Below, one piece after another: positions 34,354 through 42,543 of a DNA stretch of 64,000 bases. A program made the translations under genes and the position numbers. The notes under the pieces are model-generated. The model was not told the origin of the DNA, did not search any database, and worked only from the letters and a program-made list of their open reading frames with translations. Source of the stretch: Pseudonocardia sp. DSM 110487 (GTDB lineage: Bacteria > Actinomycetota > Actinomycetes > Mycobacteriales > Pseudonocardiaceae); assembly GCF_019468565.1 (NCBI RefSeq), contig NZ_CP080521.1:7874001-7938000 (forward strand), given 5' to 3'. The first letter of the stretch is position 1, and each line of letters begins with the position of its first letter.

Positions 34354-34818
34354 ATGGGTGATGTGACGGGCGAGGACGGGCGAGCAGGCTCGCCGCCGCT
34401 GACGAAGCAGGACTTCGAGGCGTTGGCCCGGTTCCGCTTCGGGATCCGCCGCTACCTGCGCTTCAGCGAGGAGACCGTGCGCCACCATGGCCTGACGCCG
34501 CAGCAGTACCAGTTGCTGCTCGCGCTGAAGGGCTTTCCCGACCGGGAGTGGGCCACCGTGCGGGAGCTGGCCGACCGGCTCCAACTGCGCCACCACAGCG
34601 TGGTCGAGCTGGTCAACCGGGCGCAGAAGCAAGGGCTAGTGGACCGGGCCGGCCATCCCGACGACGCGCGCGCCGTGCGGGTGCTGCTGACCGAGGGCGG
34701 CGATCGGGTCCTGGCTCGGCTCAGCGCCCTGCACCGCGATGAACTGCGCCGCATGGATCAGACCCTCCTTCCTCCGGTGTGGCACGACCAGCAGGATGAG
34801 CCTTCGCCGGATCGGTGA
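34354..34818 (+). CDS. MarR family transcriptional regulator
   Basis: 154 residues from an ATG with SD GAGGTG. Winged helix at about 55-125 (TVRELADRLQLRHHSVVELVNRAQKQGLV, then beta-wing DDARAVRVLLTEGG). It probably represses itself and the divergent DUF3040 gene through the palindrome at 34.3 kb. The ligand is unknown. Confidence 0.88.
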   Translation: MGDVTGEDGRAGSPPLTKQDFEALARFRFGIRRYLRFSEETVRHHGLTPQQYQLLLALKGFPDREWATVRELADRLQLRHHSVVELVNRAQKQGLVDRAGHPDDARAVRVLLTEGGDRVLARLSALHRDELRRMDQTLLPPVWHDQQDEPSPDR

Positions 34819-35314
34819 GGGCCTGAACTGCGCGTTCGACATCGAGCGGGCGGAGCGCGATGACCGCGTTCGGCGTCCCGGGGCGATCTACTGATCATTC
34901 CCCGAGCCCGCCACGCACTGGCCACGCTCGAGGACACGGTGGCGCTGCTCGCGGCGGCGAAGATCGAGCGCCGCCAGCTCGGGGTCGGCCACGCCGGTTG
35001 GCAGGTCGACCCGGAGAAGCAGGACCGCCGACCGGCATGCGAGGGCATCAGCTTGGCCGGCTGGTGTCCGACGAGCCGTGAAAGCCACCGGTTGCCTCCT
35101 GGTCGGTTGCACGAACGCCGGTGGGCCGGCGGTCGGGATGGCGGAGACCGGGCATTGGTGCGGCGTCCGCCATCCCGGCCGGACGGGCAGTTGCCTGAGC
35201 CCGTCACCTCCGACCATGACCGGCGGAGGCGCCGGCAACACCGGCTGCCACCGGACGAGAATCCCGGCCGCAGCCTGCCGGTATCCGGCAACGTCAGCGC
35301 CGGTCCCGGCGAGT
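34819..35314. other. Non-coding or decayed region
   Basis: About 500 bp without a gene I can support. A plus-strand stretch near 34885-34990 (RARHALATLEDTVALLAA) looks faintly like a Phd/YefM antitoxin fragment but has no start, partner or complete domain. It leads into a DUF488 remnant, so this is probably a zone of gene decay. Confidence 0.4.
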
Positions 35315-35485
35315 GTGCGGATGCGCCGCGTCTACGAGCCGGTGACCAAGCAGGACGGCATCCGCGTGCTGTTCGCTGCCGGTGAGCAGGCCACCGTCCT
35401 GCGCCACCTGACCGAACTGGCGCAGGGCCGGACCATCACACTCCTGACCGCGAGCAGGGACCCCGCGATCAGCGAGGCCGATTGA
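35315..35485 (+). pseudogene. DUF488 remnant with internal deletion
   Basis: A 56-codon frame joins the N-terminal DUF488 signature (RRVYEPVTKQDGIRVL) to the C-terminal one (LRHLTELAQGRTITLLTASRD). About 60 residues between them, including the usual DRLWPRG and GHDP segments, are missing and the end is short. Intact DUF488 proteins have about 115-120 residues. The deletion is in frame, but the product is unlikely to fold as the parent. Confidence 0.6.
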
Positions 35486-35497
35486 TGACCGAGGGAG

Positions 35498-36175
35498 TCA
35501 GGCAAGGGTCACGCAACACCGTTCCGGCGCCGGGTTCAACCTGGCCAGCACGTCGGTGTGACCGAGCTCGTCGAGCAGGGCCGTGATGAGGTGCAGGTTC
35601 ATTCCGCACACGAGGGCGGTGTGATCCCGGGCGAGCGCATGGAACGGGCAGTTCGCGAGCACGAGCACGTCGTCCTGAACGCGGGGCTCGTATCCCAGCC
35701 CGGCCAGCGTCACTGCGAGGTCATCGAGCACGGAACCTCCGGCGCGCGGCGGCTCTTCGGCGCCGAGCCGATGTCCGCACTCTGCAGCCGCACGCTGCAC
35801 CGCATCGAGGACGGGGACTCCGTCGCGGGCCGCCGCATCGACGGCGCGGGCAAGGATCTGCCCGGCCAGGTCGTAATGCCGGGGCGGCAACGAGACCGCG
35901 ACCTCTCGCACCGAACGCCGGTACAGCTTCGTCGGACGCCCCGCGCCCGGGCCGCGCCGACCCGACAGCCGCCGGAACTCCGTGTCCAGCAACCCTTCCT
36001 CCACCAGCTTGTCCAGATGGAACTTCGCGGTGTGCCGGGGCAGGTCGACGCCCTCGGCGGCCTGGTCCCGGCTCACCGGCTCGGGCTGCGCGGCGACGTA
36101 GAGGTACAGCGCGCGGCGCGCCGGCTCGGCAAGCGCGCTGACCCCGCTGACCTGCGAGACGAAGTCGTCCAAGAA
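35498..36175 (-). CDS. SufR-like HTH regulator with C-terminal Cys cluster
   Basis: 225 residues from a TTG at 36175 that has an AGAAGGAG Shine-Dalgarno 7-8 nt upstream; an ATG at 36202 has none. An N-terminal ArsR/DeoR-like winged helix (DQAAEGVDLPRHTAKFHLDKLVEEGLL) is followed by a C-terminal domain with Cys residues in NCPFHALARDHTALVCGMN and RCCVTLA, the arrangement of SufR-type Fe-S-binding repressors. Divergent from a DoxX-like gene, with which it shares inverted operators. Confidence 0.82.
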   Translation of the reverse strand, partial: FLDDFVSQVSGVSALAEPARRALYLYVAAQPEPVSRDQAAEGVDLPRHTAKFHLDKLVEEGLLDTEFRRLSGRRGPGAGRPTKLYRRSVREVAVSLPPRHYDLAGQILARAVDAAARDGVPVLDAVQRAAAECGHRLGAEEPPRAGGSVLDDLAVTLAGLGYEPRVQDDVLVLANCPFHALARDHTALVCGMNLHLITALLDELGHTDVLARLNPAPERCCVTLA

Positions 36176-36183
36176 CCCACTCC

Positions 36184-36251
36184 TTCTAAAAGACACACGC
36201 ATTGACTTAACAGTCCGAGCGCTCTAACGTCCACCGTAGCGTCTTTTAGAA
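36184..36251. promoter_or_regulatory. Widely spaced perfect inverted operators
   Basis: TTCTAAAAGAC (36184-36194) and its exact reverse complement GTCTTTTAGAA (36241-36251) flank the divergent start region of the SufR-like and DoxX-like genes, 46 bp apart. Each half is itself TCT-N3-AGA. Each site lies next to one gene's SD, so one regulator could control both transcripts. Confidence 0.6.
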
Positions 36252-36264
36252 CTTGGAGGAGATC

Positions 36265-36717
36265 ATGACCACCCACCGCGACCCCCCGGCATCGCCTGCG
36301 GGCATCGACCCCATCCCGGCCGCTCGGCAGGCGTTCCTGCTGCTGCGCACCGTGTTCACGGTGGCGCCGGTGCTGTTCGGGCTGGACAAGTTCTTCGGGC
36401 TGCTCACCGACTGGGAGGGCTACCTCGCCCCGCAGATCGACGGGCTGATCCCCGGCACCGCCCACCAGGCCATGCTCGCGGTCGGTGTGGTGGAGATCCT
36501 CGCCGGTGTGCTCGTCGCGGTGCTGCCGCGCATCGGCGGGTACGTCGTCGCCGCGTGGCTGGCCGGCATCATCGTCAACCTGCTGCTCATCGGCGGCTTC
36601 TACGACATCGCTCTGCGCGACTTCGGGCTGCTCGTCGGCGCGTTGGCCCTTGCGCGCCTCGCCGCCGCGTTCGGCCACCGCGGTTCCTGGGCCCGTCCCT
36701 GGGGGCGGACGCCGTGA
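36265..36717 (+). CDS. DoxX-like membrane protein
   Basis: 150 residues from an ATG with SD GGAGGA. Four membrane helices; the first contains FGLDKFFGLLTDW and later VVEILAGVLVAVLPRIGGYVV, typical of the DoxX/DUF4395-like superfamily. DoxX proteins are linked to thiol or quinone redox systems. Co-control with an Fe-S-type regulator suggests a redox-stress role, which is inference. Confidence 0.82.
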   Translation: MTTHRDPPASPAGIDPIPAARQAFLLLRTVFTVAPVLFGLDKFFGLLTDWEGYLAPQIDGLIPGTAHQAMLAVGVVEILAGVLVAVLPRIGGYVVAAWLAGIIVNLLLIGGFYDIALRDFGLLVGALALARLAAAFGHRGSWARPWGRTP

Positions 36718-36962
36718 CTACGACGACATGGTCGGCAGGCTCGAGCGCGACGGAAGGTCATGGGATGCCCTTATAGACTGCGGCGCGGATCACGTCTAAG
36801 GTCGCGGCCTAGCTACGGCTGTGAAGTGCTGATATCGAGAACGATGCTCCAGAGGTGGCACGGCTTTGCCCGCCGCCCAAGGCGCCGACATAGGATGTCT
36901 CCCGGCACGCGACCATCCCTTCGGGCGCGGTGGACGCGCCCAGGGCTCGAAGGAGGGTGCCG
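36718..36962. promoter_or_regulatory. Promoter region of GntR gene with GACAT-N3-ATGTC palindrome
   Basis: GACAT-AGG-ATGTC at 36887-36899 is a perfect 5-bp inverted repeat that overlaps a TAGGAT -10-like hexamer, about 65 bp before the GntR start. It is a candidate autoregulatory operator. The rest of this 245-bp gap shows nothing I can assign. Confidence 0.4.
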
Positions 36963-37643
36963 ATGTCGCTCACCGCGAGGGTCATCACCGAGATCCGCGA
37001 GCTGATCCGCACGGGCGAGCTCCAGCCCGGTTCGAAGCTCCCTCCCGAGCAGGAGCTCGCCGCGCGGTTGGGGGTGGGGCGCAACCTGCTCCGGGAGGCC
37101 GTCCAGGTGCTCGCGGCGTCCCGCGTGCTGGAGATCCGGCGCGGCAACGGCACGTACGTGACCACGCTCGAACCGAGGTTGCTCCTCGAGGGCGTCGGCG
37201 CCGCCGTGGAGCTCATCCGGGCCGACGACCTGCTGGAGCTCACGGAGGTCCGCCGCCTGTTCGAGCCGGCGGCGACGGCACTCGCGGCCGTCCGGATCAC
37301 GCCCGAACGGCTGCTGCGGGTCCACACGCACCTCGATGCGATGCACAACGCGGCGAACGACGTGGAACAGCTCAACCTCCACGACGCGGCCTTCCACCGC
37401 GAGGTCATCGCCGCCACCGAGAACGAGACCCTCACCGCCCTCCTCGAGGGGATCTCGAGCCGAACCGTCCGTTCCCGCGTGTGGCGAGGCCTTGTCGACA
37501 CCGACTCGGCATGGCGCACCCTCGCCGACCACCAGGAGATCTACGCCGCGCTGGCGGCGGGGGACGCCGCCCTCGCTCACGCCGCCGCCCTCATGCACGT
37601 GCACAACACCGAGCGCTGGCTGCGCAACCACCTGCCGGAATGA
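36963..37643 (+). CDS. GntR family regulator, FCD subfamily
   Basis: 226 residues from an ATG with an AAGGAGGG Shine-Dalgarno. Winged helix at 5-75 (LPPEQELAARLGVGRNLLREAVQVLAASRVLEI), then an FCD domain with metal-ligand-like Asp/His residues (LHDAAFHREVIAA, DHQEIYAAL). It precedes the alpha-L-fucosidase gene by 71 bp in the same direction and probably controls the sugar locus. Confidence 0.9.
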   Translation: MSLTARVITEIRELIRTGELQPGSKLPPEQELAARLGVGRNLLREAVQVLAASRVLEIRRGNGTYVTTLEPRLLLEGVGAAVELIRADDLLELTEVRRLFEPAATALAAVRITPERLLRVHTHLDAMHNAANDVEQLNLHDAAFHREVIAATENETLTALLEGISSRTVRSRVWRGLVDTDSAWRTLADHQEIYAALAAGDAALAHAAALMHVHNTERWLRNHLPE

Positions 37644-37714
37644 ATCCCGTGCCGCTGCGCTCGCGGCACGGGCACAGACGTGCCCGACGAGCTCGAGGCC
37701 GAGAGTGAGGCGAC

Positions 37715-39157
37715 ATGCAACCAGGTCCCTACGACGCGTCGTTCGAGTCGCTGCGACAGTTCCGCTGCCCCGATTGGTTCCGGGACGCGAAGTTCGGCAT
37801 CTGGTCGCACTGGGGCGCGCAGTCCGTGCCGCGTCAGGGCGACTGGTACGCGCGCAACATGTACATCCCGGGCACCGCCACCTACCGGCACCACTGGCGC
37901 ACCTACGGGCACCCCTCGAAGTCCGGGTACAAGGACATCGTCACCCGGTGGAAGGCGGAGCGTTTCGACCCGGACGCCCTGGCCGACCTGTACGCGCGGG
38001 CCGGTGCGAAGTACCTCGTGGCGCAGGCGGTGCACCACGACCACTTCCTCAACTACCCGTCCGCGATCCACCGCTGGAACGCGGGTGCCATGGGGCCGGG
38101 CAAGGACGTCGTCGGGCTCTGGCACGACGCGGCGCGGGCGCGCGGTCTCCGGTTCGGGATCACCGAGCACCTCGGCGCGACGTACACCTGGATGGCGAGG
38201 AGCAAGGACGCCGACTCCGTGGGGCCGTACGCAGGGGTGCCCTACGACGGGAACGACCCCGAGTTCGAGGACCTGTACCTCCCGGGTCCGGTCGGACGCG
38301 ATCGTTCGACCGGCGCCGCGGTGCAGGAGCCGTGGTACGCACCCGACCCGTGGTGGCACCGCAGGTGGCTGGACCTCGCCACCGAGATGATCGACCGCTA
38401 CCGGCCGGACCTGTTCTACTCGGACGGCCCGCTGCCGTTCGGCGACGGCGCGTTCGAGCCCGGTCTCCGGGCCGTCGCGCACCTCTACAACACCAGCGCG
38501 GCAGGCCACGACGGCGAGAACCAGGCCGTCTACAACCAGAAGGGGCGCCGCCCGGACCTCGAGGCGATCGGGGTCCTCGACGTCGAACGCAGCCAGGAGC
38601 CGGCCGTCCGACCGGACGTGTGGCAGACCGACACCTGCGTCGGGCAGTGGTTCTACGACGACAGGGCCGAGTACAAGACCCCCGGCCACGTCATCGAGCT
38701 GCTGATCGACATCGTCGCGAAAAACGGGAACCTGCTGCTCAACATCCCCCAGCTGCCAGACGGCACGATCGACGAGGAGTGCACGTTCCTGCTCGAGGAG
38801 CTCGCGGGATGGATCACCGTGTGCGGCGAGGGGATCCACGGCACGCGGCCGTTCCGGGTGAGCGGCGAAGGGCCCAGCCAGGTCGCGATCGAAGGCTTCC
38901 GCGAGGACGCCGTCGCCTGGACCGCGCAGGACTACCGGTTCACCCGGCGGGACCGCACGCTGTACGCGTTCCAGATGCGGTGGCCTGCCGACGGGCGAGC
39001 GGTGATCACGAGTCTCGATCCCGGCGAGCGGGTCTCCGCGGTCCGGCTCCTCGGCGGCGAGGAGTTGCCGTTCGAGCAACGCGCCGGGCAGCTGACGATC
39101 ACGCTGCCGCCGCGGCCGCCCACCCGCTATCCGCAGTGCCTGGCCTTGCAGCTCTGA
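37715..39157 (+). CDS. GH29 alpha-L-fucosidase
   Basis: 480 residues, no signal peptide. GH29 hallmarks are FGIWSHWGAQSVP at the N-terminus, KYLVAQAVHHDHF, and the catalytic nucleophile Asp in PDLFYSDG near residue 236. VGQWFYDD and NGNLLLNIPQLPDG are also typical. It should release alpha-L-fucose, in the cytosol because no export signal is present, so an imported fuco-oligosaccharide or glycoside is likely. Followed convergently by an enolase-superfamily gene. Confidence 0.92.
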   Translation: MQPGPYDASFESLRQFRCPDWFRDAKFGIWSHWGAQSVPRQGDWYARNMYIPGTATYRHHWRTYGHPSKSGYKDIVTRWKAERFDPDALADLYARAGAKYLVAQAVHHDHFLNYPSAIHRWNAGAMGPGKDVVGLWHDAARARGLRFGITEHLGATYTWMARSKDADSVGPYAGVPYDGNDPEFEDLYLPGPVGRDRSTGAAVQEPWYAPDPWWHRRWLDLATEMIDRYRPDLFYSDGPLPFGDGAFEPGLRAVAHLYNTSAAGHDGENQAVYNQKGRRPDLEAIGVLDVERSQEPAVRPDVWQTDTCVGQWFYDDRAEYKTPGHVIELLIDIVAKNGNLLLNIPQLPDGTIDEECTFLLEELAGWITVCGEGIHGTRPFRVSGEGPSQVAIEGFREDAVAWTAQDYRFTRRDRTLYAFQMRWPADGRAVITSLDPGERVSAVRLLGGEELPFEQRAGQLTITLPPRPPTRYPQCLALQL

Positions 39158-39257
39158 AGCTGGCGGTGTCATACCCGCAGCTCCTCCGGCAGGTACACCT
39201 TGTGCGCGGAGAAGAGGTCCGGACGCTGGCACCGTGCACCCGAGCGAATGCCGATCT

Positions 39258-40415
39258 TCAGCCGTGGATCCCGTCCCGTGCGTTGGCGCGCAGGTAGTCC
39301 AGGTCGAAGTCCAGCCCGAGCCCGGGCCCCGCCGGCAGCACGAGCCGGCCGTCGCGGTTGTCCAGCGGGGTCGTGAGGAACCGGTTGTAGCCGCTCAGGT
39401 CGTGGCGGCTGGACTCGATGCGGTAGAAGTTCGGCACCGTCGCCATCACGTGGCCGCCTGCGACGAGGTTGACCGGGCCGGCCGCGTCGTGCGGCGAGAT
39501 CGGCACGTAGTACGCCTCGGCCATGGTCGCGATCTTCTTCAGCTCCGAGATCCCGCCGGTCCACGTCACGTCCGGCATCACGAAGTCCGCCAGCCGGTTC
39601 TGCAGGACCGGCACGAAGTCCCACCGCGTGTGCAGCCGCTCCCCCACCGAGATCGGCGTCCGCACCTGCCCGCGCACCTGCTCGAGCGCGCGGTAGCTCT
39701 CCGGCGGGACCGGCTCCTCGTACCAGTGGATGTCGCCGACCTCGTCGAGGGCCTGGCCGATCCGGATTGCGTTCGGCACGTCGAACCGGCCGTGCGCGTC
39801 GATCAGGAGCTCCACGTCCGGGCCGGCGGCCTCGCGGATCAGCACGACCAGCTCCATCGCCTGCCGCAGCTCCGCCCGGCTGATCCGGCCGTCGAGGTAG
39901 CGGTCGTCGGCGAGCGACACGCCCGGACGGGCCGGGAACGGGTCGAACTTGATGCCGGTGTGCCCCGAGTCGGCGATCGCGCGGATCTCCTCCACCACCC
40001 CCTCCGGCGTGCCGAAGCGACGCTGGTCGGGGTGGGTGTAGATCAGCAGGTCGTCCCGGACGCGACCGCCGAGCAGCTCGCAGATCGGCAGGCCGAGGAC
40101 CTTGCCGCGGATGTCCCACAGCGCGATGTCGACCGCGCTCACCACATTGGTGCCCGCACCGCGGCTGCCCATGTAGGTGAACGCCCGGAAGACCTTGTGC
40201 CAGGTGTCCTCGATGCGGGCCGGGTCGTCACCGGCGAGCAGGTCGTTCACCTGCCGCACCATCGCCGCCACGCTTCGGTTCGCGGTCGGCGTGGTGGTCG
40301 TGATCTCACCCCAGCCGGTCACGCCCTCGTCGGTGCGCACCTCGACGAACAGGTACTCCCCCCAGCCCGTGCTCTCGGACCGGACCAGCCACGGAACGAC
40401 GTCGGCGATCTTCAT
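39258..40415 (-). CDS. Enolase-superfamily sugar-acid dehydratase (MR subgroup)
   Basis: 385 residues. Capping domain 1-120; barrel with metal ligands Asp (LLIDAHGRF), Glu (HWYEEPVPP) and Glu (ISVGERLHTRWDF). Catalytic Lys may be in GIKFDPF and the His in PHDAAGP, as in mandelate racemase-type D-galactonate/L-fuconate dehydratases. It would dehydrate a sugar acid to a 2-keto-3-deoxy acid. Next to a fucosidase, L-fuconate is the natural guess. The start overlaps the end of the epimerase gene by 4 bp. Confidence 0.88.
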   Translation of the reverse strand: MKIADVVPWLVRSESTGWGEYLFVEVRTDEGVTGWGEITTTTPTANRSVAAMVRQVNDLLAGDDPARIEDTWHKVFRAFTYMGSRGAGTNVVSAVDIALWDIRGKVLGLPICELLGGRVRDDLLIYTHPDQRRFGTPEGVVEEIRAIADSGHTGIKFDPFPARPGVSLADDRYLDGRISRAELRQAMELVVLIREAAGPDVELLIDAHGRFDVPNAIRIGQALDEVGDIHWYEEPVPPESYRALEQVRGQVRTPISVGERLHTRWDFVPVLQNRLADFVMPDVTWTGGISELKKIATMAEAYYVPISPHDAAGPVNLVAGGHVMATVPNFYRIESSRHDLSGYNRFLTTPLDNRDGRLVLPAGPGLGLDFDLDYLRANARDGIHG

Positions 40416-41272
40416 CGAGCTTCATCGTGCATGGTTCTTCTCAGGAAGGCGAGGCCGTCCGTGGCGAGCGCGTCCTGGGTGCGGGCCAACGGGCGCCAGA
40501 TCGAGGCCGCCGTCGCGATCGTGACGTTGTCCGCGGTGAAGGACTCGATGCACAGCGGCCCGGCGTACGCCGCGTCGTCGAGCGCGGCGAGGAAGCCGGG
40601 CCAGTCGATGTGGTCGGCACCCGGCGCGCCGCGGTCGTTGGCGCACACCTGGACGTGCACGATCCGCCCGGCCGCCCGGCGGACCGCGGCGGGCGGATCG
40701 CGCTCCTCGATGTTCTGGTGGTACGTGTCCAAGGCGATCCCGATGTGCTCCGCCGGCAGGCCGTCGATGGCGTCGAGGGTCTGATCGACGGTGTTGAGCA
40801 GGCTGGTCTCGTACCGGTTGAGCGGCTCCACTCCGATCCGCACGCCCACCTGCGCCGCGTGCTCCACCACCGGCGCCAGGTTCTCCCGAAGCTGCGCGTA
40901 CGCCGCCTTGCGTTCGGTGTCCGACAGCCGCCAGGTCCGGCCCACCGAGGTGTAGGCCGGCCCGGCGACCGCCGGGGCGCCGACCGCCGCTGCGGCATCG
41001 AGCACGCCGCGCAGGTAGTCCTGGGTGGACCGGACGGTGGCCTGCTCGGCGGCCACCAGCTCCCGGCCCGGCGGCATGACGACACAGACGCTCGCACCCA
41101 GCCCGACGTCGCCGAGCACCGACGCGGTGCGCGCGGGATCCCAGTCGCCCAGCTGCTCGACCGGCAGCTCGAGCACGTCGAACCCCCATGCCGCCACGCG
41201 CGGGGCGAGCGCGGCGACCGTCGCGTCATCGCACGGAGATGCCCACACCCAGGTACTGACGCCGATCTTCAT
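40412..41272 (-). CDS. Sugar-phosphate isomerase/epimerase (AP-endonuclease-2 barrel)
   Basis: 286 residues from an ATG with an AAGGAGGGG SD. TIM-barrel proteins of this type include D-tagatose/D-psicose 3-epimerases; metal ligands are visible as Glu (GVEPLNRYET), Asp-His (ALDTYHQNIEE), His (HVQVCANDR) and Glu (CIESFT). It should interconvert ketoses. Upstream partner of the dehydratase, downstream of the ABC substrate-binding gene. Confidence 0.87.
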   Translation of the reverse strand: MKIGVSTWVWASPCDDATVAALAPRVAAWGFDVLELPVEQLGDWDPARTASVLGDVGLGASVCVVMPPGRELVAAEQATVRSTQDYLRGVLDAAAAVGAPAVAGPAYTSVGRTWRLSDTERKAAYAQLRENLAPVVEHAAQVGVRIGVEPLNRYETSLLNTVDQTLDAIDGLPAEHIGIALDTYHQNIEERDPPAAVRRAAGRIVHVQVCANDRGAPGADHIDWPGFLAALDDAAYAGPLCIESFTADNVTIATAASIWRPLARTQDALATDGLAFLRRTMHDEAR

Positions 41273-41289
41273 CGCCCCTCCTTCGTCGG

Positions 41290-41335
41290 GTCGTGAGTGG
41301 ATATGCGTGCTATAGCTCGCGTATCCACTCACGAC
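41290..41335. terminator. 46-bp near-perfect palindrome
   Basis: Positions pair symmetrically about 41312.5 with only two mismatches (41304/41321 and 41308/41317) over 23 bp. The outer arms are GTCGTGAGTGGATA and TATCCACTCACGAC; the centre is GCTATAGC. It lies 10 bp after the substrate-binding gene stops and 17 bp before the epimerase start. A strong terminator or processing hairpin that lowers expression of the enzymes relative to the binding protein is the simplest reading; an operator is possible. Confidence 0.65.
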
Positions 41336-41345
41336 TGGCAGCCGG

Positions 41346-42527
41346 TCACGCGCCCCAGCGGGCCGGGAAGTCGGGCATCTGCTGGCAGCCGCAGAGCGCG
41401 TAGTGCAGCGGCGGGAGCCCCGGCTGCAGGTACTGGCCGAGGTTCTCGCTGGTGATGGTCGGCTGCGGCAGGATCCACTCGCCCGGCACCTGCTCGCCCC
41501 GCAGGATCTGCAGCGCCGCGACGACCGCGGTGCGCCACTGGAACGTCGGGTACGTCGGAGCCTGCGCCGTCAGGCCCTCGGCCTGCCACTTCTCCAGGAA
41601 CTGCTGCTGGTCCTCACCGCTGATCGCGGGGAGCGGCTGCCCGGCGTCCTCGAACGCCTCCAGCGCGGCGACGCCTGCGGTGCCGTCGTCCATCCAGATC
41701 CCGTTGATCTGGCCCTCACGCTGCAGGTAGTCCGACACGATGCTCTTGGCGGTCGCCGTGTCGTTCTCGGTGAACTCCACGCCGACGACGTTCACGCCGC
41801 GCGCAGCGAAGATGCGCTCGGCCGCCGCCCACCGGTGCTCCAGCACGTCGACGCCGGGCAGCACGCGCAGCGCGAGCACCTTCCCGCCCTGGCCGACCTC
41901 GTCGGACAGGAACTCCGCCGCGGTGGCGCCGAACGCGTAGCCGCCGACGGGGTGGATGAACGTCACCGGGCAGTCGGTGTCGACGCCACGGTCGAACACG
42001 ATCACCGGCACCTGGCCGCACGCCGCCTCGACAGCGGGGGTCAGCGTCGCGGTGGTGTTCGGGGAGACGATGAGCGCGTCGCAGTCGCTGCCGACGAGCT
42101 GCTGGATGTCGGAGATCTGCTTGTCGTCGCTCGCGCCCGCGTCGAGCGCGGTGAAGTTCGCGATCTCGTCCCGGTGCAGGTCGACCTCGGCCTGCATGGT
42201 GGTCCAGCCGACCTGCCGCCACGGGTTGTCGACCGAGGCGTTGGAGAAGCAGACGTGGTGCGGGCCCTGGGTGGCGTACCGCGCGGTGTCCACCATCTCG
42301 GGCTCCAGCATCTGCACCCACGGCTGGTCGGCGGGGCCCTGCGCGGTCTGGTCGCGCAGGGCCAGCTGCCGGTCGTGCTCGGCCTGGTCGAAGAACTGGC
42401 TCGCGGCCGGCGGCGGGGACGTGCCGGGCGCGCCGGTCGGCGCCGCGCCACCGGGCGGCACGTCGCTGGTACAGGCCGCGGCGAGCAGGAGCACGGCTCC
42501 TGTCGCGAGCACCATCGATCGCTTCAT
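41346..42527 (-). CDS. ABC sugar transporter substrate-binding lipoprotein
   Basis: 393 residues. Lipobox LLLAAAC gives a lipoprotein with Cys about 19, then a low-complexity Pro/Gly/Thr linker and a type I periplasmic-binding fold with VCFSNASVDNPWRQVGW, DALIVSPNT and IVFDRG, as in ribose/xylose-type binding proteins (PF13407). It captures the sugar outside the membrane for the permeases and ATPase encoded upstream. First substrate contact of the locus; sugar identity is not readable. Confidence 0.9.
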   Translation of the reverse strand: MKRSMVLATGAVLLLAAACTSDVPPGGAAPTGAPGTSPPPAASQFFDQAEHDRQLALRDQTAQGPADQPWVQMLEPEMVDTARYATQGPHHVCFSNASVDNPWRQVGWTTMQAEVDLHRDEIANFTALDAGASDDKQISDIQQLVGSDCDALIVSPNTTATLTPAVEAACGQVPVIVFDRGVDTDCPVTFIHPVGGYAFGATAAEFLSDEVGQGGKVLALRVLPGVDVLEHRWAAAERIFAARGVNVVGVEFTENDTATAKSIVSDYLQREGQINGIWMDDGTAGVAALEAFEDAGQPLPAISGEDQQQFLEKWQAEGLTAQAPTYPTFQWRTAVVAALQILRGEQVPGEWILPQPTITSENLGQYLQPGLPPLHYALCGCQQMPDFPARWGA

Positions 42528-42543
42528 GGTCGTCCCTTCGGGG

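Noticed and set aside
34885..34990. Possible Phd/YefM antitoxin fragment
   Set aside because: Only one helix-like segment resembles the family; no toxin, start or complete domain.
39158..39257. Coding-like minus-strand tail (PDLFSAHKVYLPEELRV) between the fucosidase and dehydratase genes
   Set aside because: It ends in a stop but has no start or upstream domain; it may be a gene remnant, but 30 codons are too few to support that.
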